Of a DNA stretch of 64,000 bases, positions 48,617 through 56,492 are shown piece after piece. Within the stretch, counting starts at the first letter, position 1, and each line of letters opens with the position of its first letter. The translations under genes and the position numbers were made by a program. The notes under the pieces were generated by a model. That model was not told the origin of the DNA, did no database searches, and saw only the letters and a program-made list of their open reading frames with translations. The DNA is from Serratia microhaemolytica (GTDB lineage: Bacteria; Pseudomonadota; Gammaproteobacteria; Enterobacterales; Enterobacteriaceae): positions 1 through 64,000 of the forward strand of contig NZ_SBEF01000004.1 in NCBI RefSeq assembly GCF_004011885.1. The letters run 5' to 3'.

Positions 48617-49551
48617 GTCTTGATGCAATGAGATGGGCGAAAACCATCAAAACTGGAAACGCATCATCAAAAGCTGTGCTTACTTGGCTAGCCGATATGT
48701 GTGGTGCTGATTTGTGCGCCTATCCCTCTATCGCTGCACTTGCAGATGTCACCGAGCTAAATATAAAAACAGTGCAAGCTTGTCTTAAACGCCTTGCTAA
48801 ACAGGGGCTAATTGAGGATTCCGGTGAACGGCGTGGAGCCACTCGACAAGTTATTGTTTATCGACTTGTGGGGGTTAGTGAAAGTTTTGCTGATTCTGAA
48901 CACACCCAAAAACGGGAATGTTATAAGACACCCAAAAACGGGAGGGTTAACAAGGTAAACACCCCCAAAAACGGTAACGTTACCAAAAACGGTGGTGTTA
49001 CCTCAAATAACACCACCAAAAACGGGAAGGTTCACGAGGCAAAGACACCCAATTTTGGAGGGAAAGACACCCAAAAACGGGATACGGAATCTACCAATAA
49101 CCATAAAGATCTAAAAAACACCCCCCTAACCCCCCAGGGGGAAATGGCTGGGCAGGTCTCCGATCTGATTGGGCATCTGAACAAAAACTTAAGCACGTTG
49201 GCCGCAAAGCTTGGCAAACCAGCCCCCATGGGATTTCGTACAGGTACAGGCGGTGCGAAGATGATCGCATCACGATTACGTGATGGGTTCAGCGTGCAAG
49301 ATTGCCGCTTGGTTCTGGATTACCTGTCTGAAACGTGGGGTGCTGACGATAAAATGCGGGAGCACTTGTGCCCTACAACCATTTTCCGCCCGACTAACTT
49401 CGACGATCGAGTGGTGAAGGCGCACAACTGGCACAACGCAGGCCGACCATCTCGTAGTGGCAAAGCGTGGGATCGCAACTCAACGTCAGCATTCAATCTG
49501 TCTGAAGCGCTGAATGACACATCATGGGCTGATAACGGGCTGGGGTTGTGA
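48613..49551 (+). CDS. phage replication initiator, O-like
   Basis: A 312-residue protein. An N-terminal winged helix-turn-helix (YPSIAALADVTELNIKTVQACLKRLAKQGLIED) for origin binding is followed by a low-complexity linker of TPKNG-type repeats encoded by the origin iterons. The C-terminal domain has MGFRTGTGGAKMIASRLRDGFS and LCPTTIFRPTNFDDRV, as in phage replication proteins. Coupled by ATGA to the Rha gene. It recruits the P-like helicase loader encoded next. Confidence 0.85.
   Translation: MSLDAMRWAKTIKTGNASSKAVLTWLADMCGADLCAYPSIAALADVTELNIKTVQACLKRLAKQGLIEDSGERRGATRQVIVYRLVGVSESFADSEHTQKRECYKTPKNGRVNKVNTPKNGNVTKNGGVTSNNTTKNGKVHEAKTPNFGGKDTQKRDTESTNNHKDLKNTPLTPQGEMAGQVSDLIGHLNKNLSTLAAKLGKPAPMGFRTGTGGAKMIASRLRDGFSVQDCRLVLDYLSETWGADDKMREHLCPTTIFRPTNFDDRVVKAHNWHNAGRPSRSGKAWDRNSTSAFNLSEALNDTSWADNGLGL
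48906..49080. repeat. origin iterons inside the O-like gene
   Basis: The decamer CCAAAAACGG occurs perfectly six times, at 48906, 48932, 48965, 48983, 49016 and 49071, usually as CACCCAAAAACGGGA. A palindromic relative, CCAATTTTGG, lies at 49049-49058. An iteron array in the middle of the initiator gene is the lambda ori layout, so this is the phage replication origin. Confidence 0.88.
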
Positions 49552-49553
49552 TC

Positions 49554-50279
49554 ATGAACACGATGAAAACCTTTGCTGATTTGCAGATAAACCGTTCTGG
49601 GTTCCTCGCACCACAGGGGGTAGTTGATTACTCACAAGCGCAAATCAACACCAACGCCATCAAGAACGTCAACGATATTTTTCGTGAACTGGCGATCACC
49701 TTTCCTGCATGGCGCACGGCCTACCCTGATGCTGAAAGCCTGAATAGTGCCAAGCAGGTATGGGCAAAAGGGCTAATTGAAAACGACATTACCAGTATGG
49801 CCGTGATCCGTGCTGGTTTGCGTGTTGCACGTTCGCAAGCGATACCGTTTATCCCGAGTGTCGGGCAGTTTGTGGCCTGGTGTAAAGACGGCATTGCGAG
49901 TACAGCAGGTTTACCCAGTCTTGATGAAACGTTGGCCGAATTTAACCGCTATAACGCCAATCGCGATCGTTATCCATCTGCTGAGGTTTTCCCTTGGTCA
50001 CATCCGGTACTGTACTGGATCGTGCTGGATGTTCGCGAAGCAATGTACCGCTACAAGCAAACAGAAGCAGAAACGCTTAAAGCGCTACAAACGCAACTAA
50101 CCAAGTGGGGTAAAAAACTGGCTGCTGGTGGCGTGGTGCCAATGCCAGTTGTGCAAATAACGGATCAACGACGCGAACCGTCACCTGTGGAACTATTGGA
50201 TAAGAACGGAGATTACCGGCGCAAAGGTGCTGAGTTGCTGGCGGTGATCAGAGCAAAGCAAAAAGGTGGCACCTTATGA
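49554..50279 (+). CDS. phage replication protein P-like (helicase loader)
   Basis: A 241-residue protein resembling lambda-type P: NDIFRELAITFPAWRTAYPDAESLNSAKQVWAKGL, then IPFIPSVGQFVAWC and FPWSHPVLYWIVLDVREAMYRY. Its likely task is to load the host DnaB helicase at the iteron origin. ATG 49554 is favoured over a GTG two codons earlier. It directly follows the O-like gene. Confidence 0.83.
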   Translation: MNTMKTFADLQINRSGFLAPQGVVDYSQAQINTNAIKNVNDIFRELAITFPAWRTAYPDAESLNSAKQVWAKGLIENDITSMAVIRAGLRVARSQAIPFIPSVGQFVAWCKDGIASTAGLPSLDETLAEFNRYNANRDRYPSAEVFPWSHPVLYWIVLDVREAMYRYKQTEAETLKALQTQLTKWGKKLAAGGVVPMPVVQITDQRREPSPVELLDKNGDYRRKGAELLAVIRAKQKGGTL

Positions 50280-50301
50280 AATACAACCTGGAGATGCTGC
50301 C

Positions 50302-51291
50302 GTGAGAGGACTACTAACGCCGATCATTGTGCGTGAGCTAGGGCAAGTGATTTTACGGCCTGGTGCTGCGTTGTTGCCGATGTTCGGTAGCCGTGTTTTG
50401 GTATCGACTGAGCCAAGAGAGTTTAACGAACTACCATCGGGACTATTACCTGCCACCGATCAACTGATAGCCAACGATCCACGCTTCCAGCCGTTCTATC
50501 AGCATGAAAAGGTATTGTGTGCTGCTGGTGGTACTGCAGCGCTTACTTGTTGGGTTGATCGAATGGCCTCATGCCAGTGGGCTGGCGATTATCATGACAG
50601 CAATATGACGACACTAAATTATGGCACCAGCGCAATCCGGTTGTGCTGGCATCATGATCATGTGCTGCGTGAGCATAGCACGCCAAAGTTGGACGCAATA
50701 GCAAACGCCAATCGAGCCGCGTTCATACTTGATCATGTGCGCAGTCATTTTCTATTGCCGGAAGGCCACCAGCTAACACTTCCTGAATTGTGCTGGTGGG
50801 CTGTACTCCATGACCTGTTTGATCTGCTGCCAGAAACGGTGGCCGCTGCCTCACTGCGTGTTAAACCGCACACGGTACCAGCGGGTACCAAGAAAGAGGC
50901 AGACATTACACACACGCCAGCAGCGCGGGAAATTGTCCTGCAGAAAGTCACCAACGTGGTGAAGGTGCTGGAGATAGACCCAGAGCCACCGCAAGCGTTT
51001 ATGAAGATCCCCAAGCGGCACAGGTGGGAAAACGCTAAGTACCTGCAATGGGTGAAGTCTCGCCCATGCGTTTGCTGTGGCGCCAGGGCGGATGACCCTC
51101 ATCACATTATTGGACACGGCCAAGGCGGAATGGGTACCAAAGCCCACGACCTGTTAACTATCCCATTGTGCCGGCAACACCATGACGAGCTACACCTCGA
51201 TATGGTGACTTGGGAGCAGGAATACGGTAGCCAGGTTGAACTGTGGTATGCGTTTTTTGATTTGTCTGTTGCGCTTGGCGCAATTGCTTAA
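50302..51291 (+). CDS. DUF968-type phage protein with C-terminal HNH-like zinc motif
   Basis: A 329-residue protein. The C-terminal RPCVCCGARADDPHHIIGHGQGGMGTKAHDLLTIPLCRQHHDELH is an HNH/zinc-type motif of DUF968 phage proteins in the nin-like region. The N-terminal half (ALTCWVDRMASCQWAGDYH) is of unknown fold. GTG 50302 is favoured by GGAG nine bases upstream. A nine-codon frame MKYNLEMLP (50277-50306) links it to the P gene. It is possibly a nuclease. Confidence 0.72.
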   Translation: MRGLLTPIIVRELGQVILRPGAALLPMFGSRVLVSTEPREFNELPSGLLPATDQLIANDPRFQPFYQHEKVLCAAGGTAALTCWVDRMASCQWAGDYHDSNMTTLNYGTSAIRLCWHHDHVLREHSTPKLDAIANANRAAFILDHVRSHFLLPEGHQLTLPELCWWAVLHDLFDLLPETVAAASLRVKPHTVPAGTKKEADITHTPAAREIVLQKVTNVVKVLEIDPEPPQAFMKIPKRHRWENAKYLQWVKSRPCVCCGARADDPHHIIGHGQGGMGTKAHDLLTIPLCRQHHDELHLDMVTWEQEYGSQVELWYAFFDLSVALGAIA

Positions 51292-51305
51292 TGCGGGGTA
51301 ATGCT

Positions 51306-51662
51306 ATGAGAGATATGTACGATGTTTTGTCCCGCTGGGGTGTTTGGGCAAGAGAAGATAGCGGTATCGACTATTCACCAATTGCAGCCGGTTTTAAGGG
51401 GCTACTACCACCAAGGGCGAGCGGCAAACTATCCTGCTCTGATGATGACGGCCTGCTGATTGATGGCTGTATCGCCAGGCTGAAAAAGTACAAACCGGAA
51501 GAGTACGACCTAGTTGTGTTACACCATTTTTACGGGTTATCACTGCGTTACATAGCCAAGAAACGCAAGTGCTCAGAAGGGACAATCAGAAAGGAAATGC
51601 AGACCGCTGAGGGGTTTGTTGGGGGGTGTTTGGCTATGTTGGATACGGGGCTAGATATTTAA
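51306..51662 (+). CDS. late antiterminator Q
   Basis: A 118-residue protein of the phage 82-type antitermination Q family: VLSRWGVWAREDSGIDYSPIAAGFKGLLPP, DDDGLLIDGCIARLKKYKPEEYDLVVLHHFYGLSLRYIAKK with a helix-turn-helix-like KRKCSEGTIRKEMQTAE. GGGG precedes ATG 51306; an ATG five codons earlier overlaps the preceding stop. It should let polymerase read through the terminator at 53021-53046 into the late genes. Confidence 0.85.
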   Translation: MRDMYDVLSRWGVWAREDSGIDYSPIAAGFKGLLPPRASGKLSCSDDDGLLIDGCIARLKKYKPEEYDLVVLHHFYGLSLRYIAKKRKCSEGTIRKEMQTAEGFVGGCLAMLDTGLDI

Positions 51663-51742
51663 TAAGAAGTAACCTTATTCAGGCATCTTTTATGCCATCC
51701 TTTCTACGTTGTTCAACAATTTTTATCTAGCCGGGCGCGTTG

Positions 51743-51773
51743 TACTTCGATTACAGCACCCGGCAGTTTGAAG
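51743..51773. repeat. hairpin between Q and the inverted gene
   Basis: The complementary words CCGGG and CCCGG flank GCGCGTTGTACTTCGATTACAGCA in the 153-bp gap between Q and the convergent gene. It may act as a terminator for one or both, without a T run. Confidence 0.35.
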
Positions 51774-51815
51774 GAGGAAAATAGAGCTATACATGAATCG
51801 GGCGTTGCATAGTTA

Positions 51816-52829
51816 CTATTCTGTCGATGGTAGCGCTTTGTTCTGATACATCCCTCCAATTTGTAGCGCCTCATCCCTGCCCCCAGGAAGCAGGCTGGCC
51901 TTCTTCAAGATGTATGCAGGGAACTTGGTTGGCAGGTATTCCTGTTTAAACCATTGGCGAAAGAGTGGTAGCGCTGCATCTGGATAGGCGTTTGTCTTTT
52001 GAGGGTTACTGAGCGACTGTGGGTAGTAATTCGGATAGTTGTGTTCATACGGGATGCGAGACCCAAACTGTGCTTCAAGGTTTTGCTCTGACCAGTACTT
52101 TCCCCATGCTATGCCTACGCTTATATCTGGAATGGTTTTATGGTTAATAGTTAGATCGGCCTCGATAAGGTCAACTATCAGCCCTGTTATTTCGTGAAAA
52201 ATTGTGAAGTGCCCAGTTGGAGCACTGTTCCTTAGGAGTGACACGCGGTCATTGTGGTACTTCCATTTATCGCCAGGGGTGTATTCAAGTGCCTCGTAGA
52301 TGAAACGTCGCAGACCTAACGCAGCAAACCGGCGATAGTTCGCTAACGCCTTGGTACTATCTGCCTTTGACTCGAACGCATAGTACTCCAGAAACGCCAT
52401 GCAAACGACATCAGGGTACGCGAAATGCACCGAACCGTTTTGAGTGGTTTCAATGTACAGCTTTGGTTCTCTGTAGCCATTTTTAAACAAATAGTCCTTG
52501 AAGAAGGAGATTCTATCTTTTCCTAGAAAATCTTCGTCAAAGAGCTCTTCCCACTCCTTTGTAATCCCTTGAATTGCAGGTCTAGATATTCCGGTAATTT
52601 CGGAGAGGCCGCGCTGAGTGAGGTAAGAGATTCCATTCTCAAGGACACCCATCTCTACGCCATTTACATCTCGCTCGACTTCAATTCCAAGGTCAAGCGG
52701 CATCTGCTTTGAGGTGGCAACCAACCGCGATAGACTGCCGTCTAATTTATTGTTTTTAGTTGCTTTATGGGTGGCAACCTGAAGGGGTGCATTTACAGGT
52801 TCAATAGCTTCATCTGTTTTTTTGGGCAT
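51816..52829 (-). CDS. inverted prophage gene of unknown function
   Basis: A 337-residue protein with a disordered N-terminus of about 45 residues. A helix-turn-helix-like segment follows (VLENGISYLTQRGLSEITGISRPAIQGITKEWEELF, residues about 60-97), then a larger domain (YPDVVCMAFLEYYAFES, ALANYRRFAALGLRRFIYEA). It ends with a segment resembling the P63C end (LFRQWFKQEYLPTKFPAYIL). It runs against the late genes between Q and the late promoter, with a long upstream gap for its own promoter. I do not recognise a characterised homologue; regulator or superinfection-exclusion protein are both possible. Confidence 0.65.
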   Translation of the reverse strand: MPKKTDEAIEPVNAPLQVATHKATKNNKLDGSLSRLVATSKQMPLDLGIEVERDVNGVEMGVLENGISYLTQRGLSEITGISRPAIQGITKEWEELFDEDFLGKDRISFFKDYLFKNGYREPKLYIETTQNGSVHFAYPDVVCMAFLEYYAFESKADSTKALANYRRFAALGLRRFIYEALEYTPGDKWKYHNDRVSLLRNSAPTGHFTIFHEITGLIVDLIEADLTINHKTIPDISVGIAWGKYWSEQNLEAQFGSRIPYEHNYPNYYPQSLSNPQKTNAYPDAALPLFRQWFKQEYLPTKFPAYILKKASLLPGGRDEALQIGGMYQNKALPSTE

Positions 52830-53238
52830 TGATCAGCTCCTTGTATAGTGCAGGCTGCAGTTCTTTATGTGGGTTACGGTTGAATCAATAAACTGAATAG
52901 CGTCGAGTGCATTTCCATCAGAAAAAATTACCATTTATGAAAGAGGAAATCATTAACGCGTACGCAAAAAGTATAGTAGTGTGATAAGAGTGGCTACGAA
53001 GTTGGTAGCTTATCCAGTTGAAAAAACCTCGCTACGGCGGGGTTTTGCGTTTTCTGAACCCAATAAAAAGCCCCAGCATCAGCCAGGGCTCAATCTCAAA
53101 TTCTCGTTGTGAAATGGGCTGCGGTGAAAGTGGTGGAACACTGACACCGCCATCTGCTCATGCTTCTAGATCACAAGCAAACCAAGGCCCAGCTGTACAG
53201 CAGTTAGAGCCTAGCAAAAATGGCGCTTTTGATCACTC
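52830..53238. other. late control region
   Basis: The 409-bp gap holds the promoter of the inverted gene, a -10 candidate TATAGT at 52972-52977 that could be the late promoter, and the terminator at 53021-53046. A 74-codon frame from TTG 53018 reads across the terminator with low-complexity composition and no ribosome site, so I do not call it a gene. Confidence 0.5.
53021..53046 (+). terminator. late-operon terminator (Q target)
   Basis: AACCTCGC/GCGGGGTT with a TACG tetraloop, followed by TT, lies about 45 bases after the candidate late -10. A strong terminator just inside the late transcript is the usual Q-dependent arrangement. Confidence 0.72.
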
Positions 53239-54315
53239 ATGAAAGATACGATAAATCTAAACAGTGTTGAGTTAATCAACGCTGATTCTCTGCAATACAT
53301 CAAAACCCTGCCTGATAACTGCATTGACCTGATAGCTACGGATCCCCCGTACTACAAGGTAAAAACGTGTGGTTGGGATAACCAGTGGAAAACCCAGGCA
53401 GAATACTTGGCGTGGCTGGATGAGTTCTTTGCCGAGTTCTGGCGGGTACTGAAACCAAACGGATCGCTTTATGTGTTCTGTAGCCCAAAACTGGCAACGG
53501 ATACTGAAGTGTTAATGCGTGACCGGTTCAACGTTTTAAATCATGTCGTCTGGGCTAAACCATCTGGACGCTGGAATGCAGCTTGTAAAGAGTCATTTCG
53601 GCAATACTTCCCAGCTACTGAACGCATACTTTTTGCAGAGCATTACGGTGCTGAAGGATTTGCAAAAGGTAATAACGGTTATGCGTCAAAGTGCCAAGAG
53701 TTAAAACAACAAGTCTTTGCCCCATTGATTGAGTATTTCCGGTCAGCGCGTCAACGCCTGGATGTTTCCGCTCGGGAAATCAACACTGCAACAGGTACAC
53801 AGATGTGTAGCCACTGGTTTAGTAGCAGTCAGTGGCAGTTGCCAAACGCAAAACAGTACGCCGAGCTACAGGTACTGTTTAAGCGTAAATCTGAAGAGAG
53901 GGGTGCTGCTGGTTTAACTGCGGATCATGCCTCATTAGTTCGTGAGCATATGGGGCTGGTGGATGAATATACCAGCTTGGTTAAACAATATGACGACTTA
54001 AGGGCTGAATACGAAAACCTCCGTAGGCCGTTTAGTGTTACAAAAGAGGTGCCCCATACCGATGTGTGGACTTATCCTGCAGTGCAGTTCTACCCCGGTA
54101 AACACCCGTGCGAAAAACCAGCCGCAATGATGGAGCATATTATCAGTGCTAGCAGCCGACCAGGTGACGTAGTTGCTGACTTTTTCATGGGGTCGGGAGC
54201 GACGATCAAAGCAGCAATCAAGCTTGGCCGCGAAGCGATTGGGGTTGAGCTTGAAGAAGAGAGGTTTTTGCAGACAGTAGAAGAGTGCGAAGCACTAACA
54301 TCACATACCGGCTAA
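53239..54315 (+). CDS. phage DNA N6-adenine/N4-cytosine methyltransferase
   Basis: A beta-class amino-methyltransferase of 358 residues. Catalytic motif IV D35-P-P-Y is near the N-terminus (LIATDPPYYK), and SAM motif I (VVADFFMGSGATIKAAI) is near the C-terminus with KHPCEKPAAMMEHII before it. Between them is a coiled-coil-like insert (HASLVREHMGLVDEYTSLVKQYDDLRAEYENL). There is no restriction gene beside it, so it is an orphan that may protect phage DNA from host nucleases. Target sequence unknown. Confidence 0.87.
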   Translation: MKDTINLNSVELINADSLQYIKTLPDNCIDLIATDPPYYKVKTCGWDNQWKTQAEYLAWLDEFFAEFWRVLKPNGSLYVFCSPKLATDTEVLMRDRFNVLNHVVWAKPSGRWNAACKESFRQYFPATERILFAEHYGAEGFAKGNNGYASKCQELKQQVFAPLIEYFRSARQRLDVSAREINTATGTQMCSHWFSSSQWQLPNAKQYAELQVLFKRKSEERGAAGLTADHASLVREHMGLVDEYTSLVKQYDDLRAEYENLRRPFSVTKEVPHTDVWTYPAVQFYPGKHPCEKPAAMMEHIISASSRPGDVVADFFMGSGATIKAAIKLGREAIGVELEEERFLQTVEECEALTSHTG

Positions 54316-54328
54316 TGCCGGTTTTTTT
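54307..54328 (+). terminator. terminator at the methyltransferase stop
   Basis: ACCGGC/GCCGGT with a TAAT loop is followed by a run of T. The stop codon of the methyltransferase lies in the loop. It may reduce lysis gene expression before Q acts. Confidence 0.8.
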
Positions 54329-54346
54329 ATGACTTAAGGAAAATCC

Positions 54347-54730
54347 ATGACAGAACCTGTTACCACCGCCACGGCGGCAGCGGGTGGCACGGTAACAGGG
54401 GTTGCAGTTGTGACCTTTTTTATCGGGTTGCCTGCCGATGTTGTTCTCGGCGCGTTCGCTGGGGCAATTCTTTTCGTAGTGTCTGCGTCTGATTATCGGC
54501 TAAGGGCAAGGCTAGCACTTGCGCTCGGTAGTTTTGTCGCAGGCATCACGATGTACAAACCTGCTGCTGCTTGGATCATCAGCTTTCTTCCTGAGGGATA
54601 CAACCGGGGAGCAGATGCAGCCGGGGCGCTGATTGCTGCTGGCGTCATCATACGTCTGCTGATGATGTTCAATTCTGGGAATCTCTCGATTCTCAACAGC
54701 AAAAAAAAGGAGGGTAGCGATGATCTCTGA
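54347..54730 (+). CDS. putative holin or holin-associated membrane protein
   Basis: A 127-residue protein with about three hydrophobic segments (GVAVVTFFIGLPADVVLGAFAGAILFVVSAS, LALALGSFVAGITMY, AAGALIAAGVIIRLLMMF) and a charged C-terminus. It heads the lysis cluster and overlaps the next membrane gene. Position and topology suggest a holin of the P2/lambdoid mixed type; I cannot separate holin from antiholin. Confidence 0.65.
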   Translation: MTEPVTTATAAAGGTVTGVAVVTFFIGLPADVVLGAFAGAILFVVSASDYRLRARLALALGSFVAGITMYKPAAAWIISFLPEGYNRGADAAGALIAAGVIIRLLMMFNSGNLSILNSKKKEGSDDL

Positions 54731-54995
54731 TATCGAGACTTTACTTAACGCGATTGTTTGTACAGTGACAGCGGTGCGGTTACTCACTTTTCGACGCTGC
54801 GGCGCTGGCTATGTGCGCTGGGGGGCTTACCTGGCATACGGCCTCACACTAGCAACTGGCTCGGTGGCGATTCGTATTGTTATGGGCACATACGAGGGGC
54901 CAACAGATCCGGCAGAACTTTTTATCAATATCGTGTTGTGCTTCTTGGTGCTGCGCTCACGCGGCAATGTGGTGCAGCTTTTTAAGGTGAAATGA
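54720..54995 (+). CDS. putative 3TM holin
   Basis: A 91-residue protein with three transmembrane helices (LLNAIVCTVTAVRLLTF, WGAYLAYGLTLATGSVAIRIV, DPAELFINIVLCFLVLRS) and the pattern of the Phage_holin_3-type 3TM holins (LNA..C...A.RLL..RR). It overlaps the previous gene by 11 bases and precedes the endolysin. It should permeabilise the inner membrane at lysis. Confidence 0.75.
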   Translation: MISDIETLLNAIVCTVTAVRLLTFRRCGAGYVRWGAYLAYGLTLATGSVAIRIVMGTYEGPTDPAELFINIVLCFLVLRSRGNVVQLFKVK

Positions 54996-54996
54996 G

Positions 54997-55383
54997 ATGT
55001 CCAACAAATTTAGCCAACGCAGTGAAAACAACCTGCGAGACCTTCATCCCGATCTGGTGAAAGTAGCCAGGTTAGCACTGCAATACTCCCCGATTGACTT
55101 TGCCATCACAGAAGGGCGGCGTAGCGTCGCCCGACAGCGGCAATTGGTTGCCAGCGGCAAAAGCCAAACCATGAATAGCCGCCATATCACAGGCCATGCA
55201 TTGGATGTGGTGGCCTATATAGGGAAAGAAGTGAGTTGGGAGTGGAAATATTACCAACAGATTGCCAAAGCATTTAAACAGGCTGGTGCTGAACTGGCGA
55301 TCCCCATTGAGTGGGGCGGCCAGTGGCAAACACTGAAAGATGGGCCGCATTTCCAATTGCCGCACGCTGAGTATCCCGCATGA
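54997..55383 (+). CDS. M15-family L-alanyl-D-glutamate endopeptidase endolysin
   Basis: A 128-residue peptidase_M15/VanY-type lysin. The zinc-binding RHITGHALDVVAY (His and Asp) and DGPHFQL (His) motifs are complete, and FAITEGRRS precedes them. It has no signal peptide and so depends on the holin. It overlaps the spanin gene by four bases. Confidence 0.9.
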   Translation: MSNKFSQRSENNLRDLHPDLVKVARLALQYSPIDFAITEGRRSVARQRQLVASGKSQTMNSRHITGHALDVVAYIGKEVSWEWKYYQQIAKAFKQAGAELAIPIEWGGQWQTLKDGPHFQLPHAEYPA

Positions 55384-55910
55384 TATTGCTATTACTGAAA
55401 AGCCATTGGCGCAGCCTGGCAGTAGCACTGTTGATTGGCGCACTGTTTGGCACGGGTTACCTGATGGGAGCCAAACAACGTGAAACCGCTTGGCAACTGA
55501 AATGGTCGCAACGTGATGAGGCTGATGCTATTGCATTGGGGCAACGACTGGCGGAGACCAGGCTAGAAGAACAACGGCGACAAGGTGAAATCGATGCCAT
55601 CAGACAACAAGTTAATCAACAGATTGCAGCGGTGCAAACTGATGCTGATAGTGCCCGTGCTACTGCTCGTGGGTTGCACCAACGGGCAGCTCAGCTTGCC
55701 GAAAGACTGGCAGAAAGTGAACGCACCTGCAATACCCACATTGCCAGCGGAGGCACGGCAAAACCAAGCGGCAGCATACTGCTTGCCGAGCTGTTTAGCC
55801 GCGCTGATGAACGAGCGGGAGAGCTGGCAAGAACAGCTGATGAAGCACGAGCACGAGGATTAGCTTGTGAAGCAGCCTACAACGCTATCAAATCCGGTGA
55901 AAAAAAGTAG
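55380..55910 (+). CDS. inner-membrane spanin (Rz-like, DUF2514)
   Basis: A 176-residue protein with one N-terminal transmembrane helix (LAVALLIGALFGTGYLMGA) and a long periplasmic coiled coil rich in Ala, Arg and Gln. It is the size and shape of Rz-type i-spanins. It is coupled to the endolysin gene, and an outer-membrane lipoprotein frame is embedded within it. Confidence 0.83.
   Translation: MILLLLKSHWRSLAVALLIGALFGTGYLMGAKQRETAWQLKWSQRDEADAIALGQRLAETRLEEQRRQGEIDAIRQQVNQQIAAVQTDADSARATARGLHQRAAQLAERLAESERTCNTHIASGGTAKPSGSILLAELFSRADERAGELARTADEARARGLACEAAYNAIKSGEKK
55594..55863 (+). CDS. outer-membrane spanin lipoprotein (Rz1-like), embedded
   Basis: A different frame wholly inside the Rz gene encodes a lipoprotein. 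It has a Lys/Arg-containing N-terminus, the hydrophobic stretch LMLIVPVLLLVGC with lipobox Cys, and then a Pro-containing periplasmic part (VNAPAIPTLPAEARQ). Nested Rz/Rz1 pairs are standard in lambdoid phages. Start 55594 or 55642 is possible. Confidence 0.75.
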   Translation: MPSDNKLINRLQRCKLMLIVPVLLLVGCTNGQLSLPKDWQKVNAPAIPTLPAEARQNQAAAYCLPSCLAALMNERESWQEQLMKHEHED

Positions 55911-55970
55911 TTCATGGTAAGTCGGCATTACAGATGGCACTCAATGAGCGCCATCGATAATGACCATTCA

Positions 55971-56004
55971 CAAAACAGGGCGGGACCGCCACCAGCATGG
56001 TTAT
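55971..56004 (+). pseudogene. remnant copy of an HNH gene segment
   Basis: This stretch matches 57061-57093, inside the HNH gene, at about 27 of 33 positions, and in one frame it still reads GRDRHQHGY against GQNRHQRGY. It lies in the 222-bp gap after the spanin genes. It looks like a decayed duplicate left of the toxin/immunity pair. Confidence 0.5.
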
Positions 56005-56132
56005 TCATGTTCTTACTGAGATTTATTAAATTAGTGAGGCGGCTCTCAAAAAAATAAACAAAGTGGCGATCATTTATCACGCAAGCATTACCATGAAAAT
56101 CCAAATGTTTTTTTACAAAAGGATTATGGATT

Positions 56133-56492
56133 ATGGTGTGGACTTATGACCAGTATTCTGGGCGGATGTATCACAATGGTGTGATGGCGCGTGATGTTGG
56201 TTACAGTGGGAAAGGAGCGCATAAAAATAACCCAGCGTCTGAAGCTATACGTAACTGGGGGCCAATCCCGAGAGGACGTTACACTATAGGCAATGTTACC
56301 AATTCTAAAGGGGATATGACAATAGTGCTGATACCTTCACAGTCGAATCAGATGTTTGGCAGAACGGCTTTCCGCATACATGGAGACAGCAGAACTCACC
56401 CTGGCGAGGCTTCGGAAGGGTGTATTGTCATAGGCAGCAGAACGAGGAGTGCTATAATAGAATCAATGGATAGAGAGCTGGTGGTTGAATGA
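56133..56492 (+). CDS. Tlde1-like (DUF2778) L,D-transpeptidase-fold toxin
   Basis: A 119-residue protein matching the Tlde1/DUF2778 domain: MVWTYDQYSGRMYHNG, WGPIPRGRYTIGN and the active-site region FRIHGDSRTHPGEASEGCIVIGS with His and the catalytic Cys. Tlde1 proteins are T6SS effectors that attack peptidoglycan tetrapeptides in the periplasm. No signal peptide is visible. It overlaps its neighbour by four bases, and base composition is AT-richer than adjacent phage genes. In a phage it might act in lysis or competition. Confidence 0.82.
   Translation: MVWTYDQYSGRMYHNGVMARDVGYSGKGAHKNNPASEAIRNWGPIPRGRYTIGNVTNSKGDMTIVLIPSQSNQMFGRTAFRIHGDSRTHPGEASEGCIVIGSRTRSAIIESMDRELVVE

Noticed and set aside
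48906..49080. Reading the CCAAAAACGG array as a CRISPR
   Set aside because: Units are 10-15 bp, spacing is irregular and inside a coding frame, and no cas genes are present. Iterons explain it fully.
53018..53242. A 74-codon frame just before the methyltransferase
   Set aside because: Begins at TTG inside a terminator, has low-complexity Ser/Pro content and no ribosome site, although its stop overlaps the next start.
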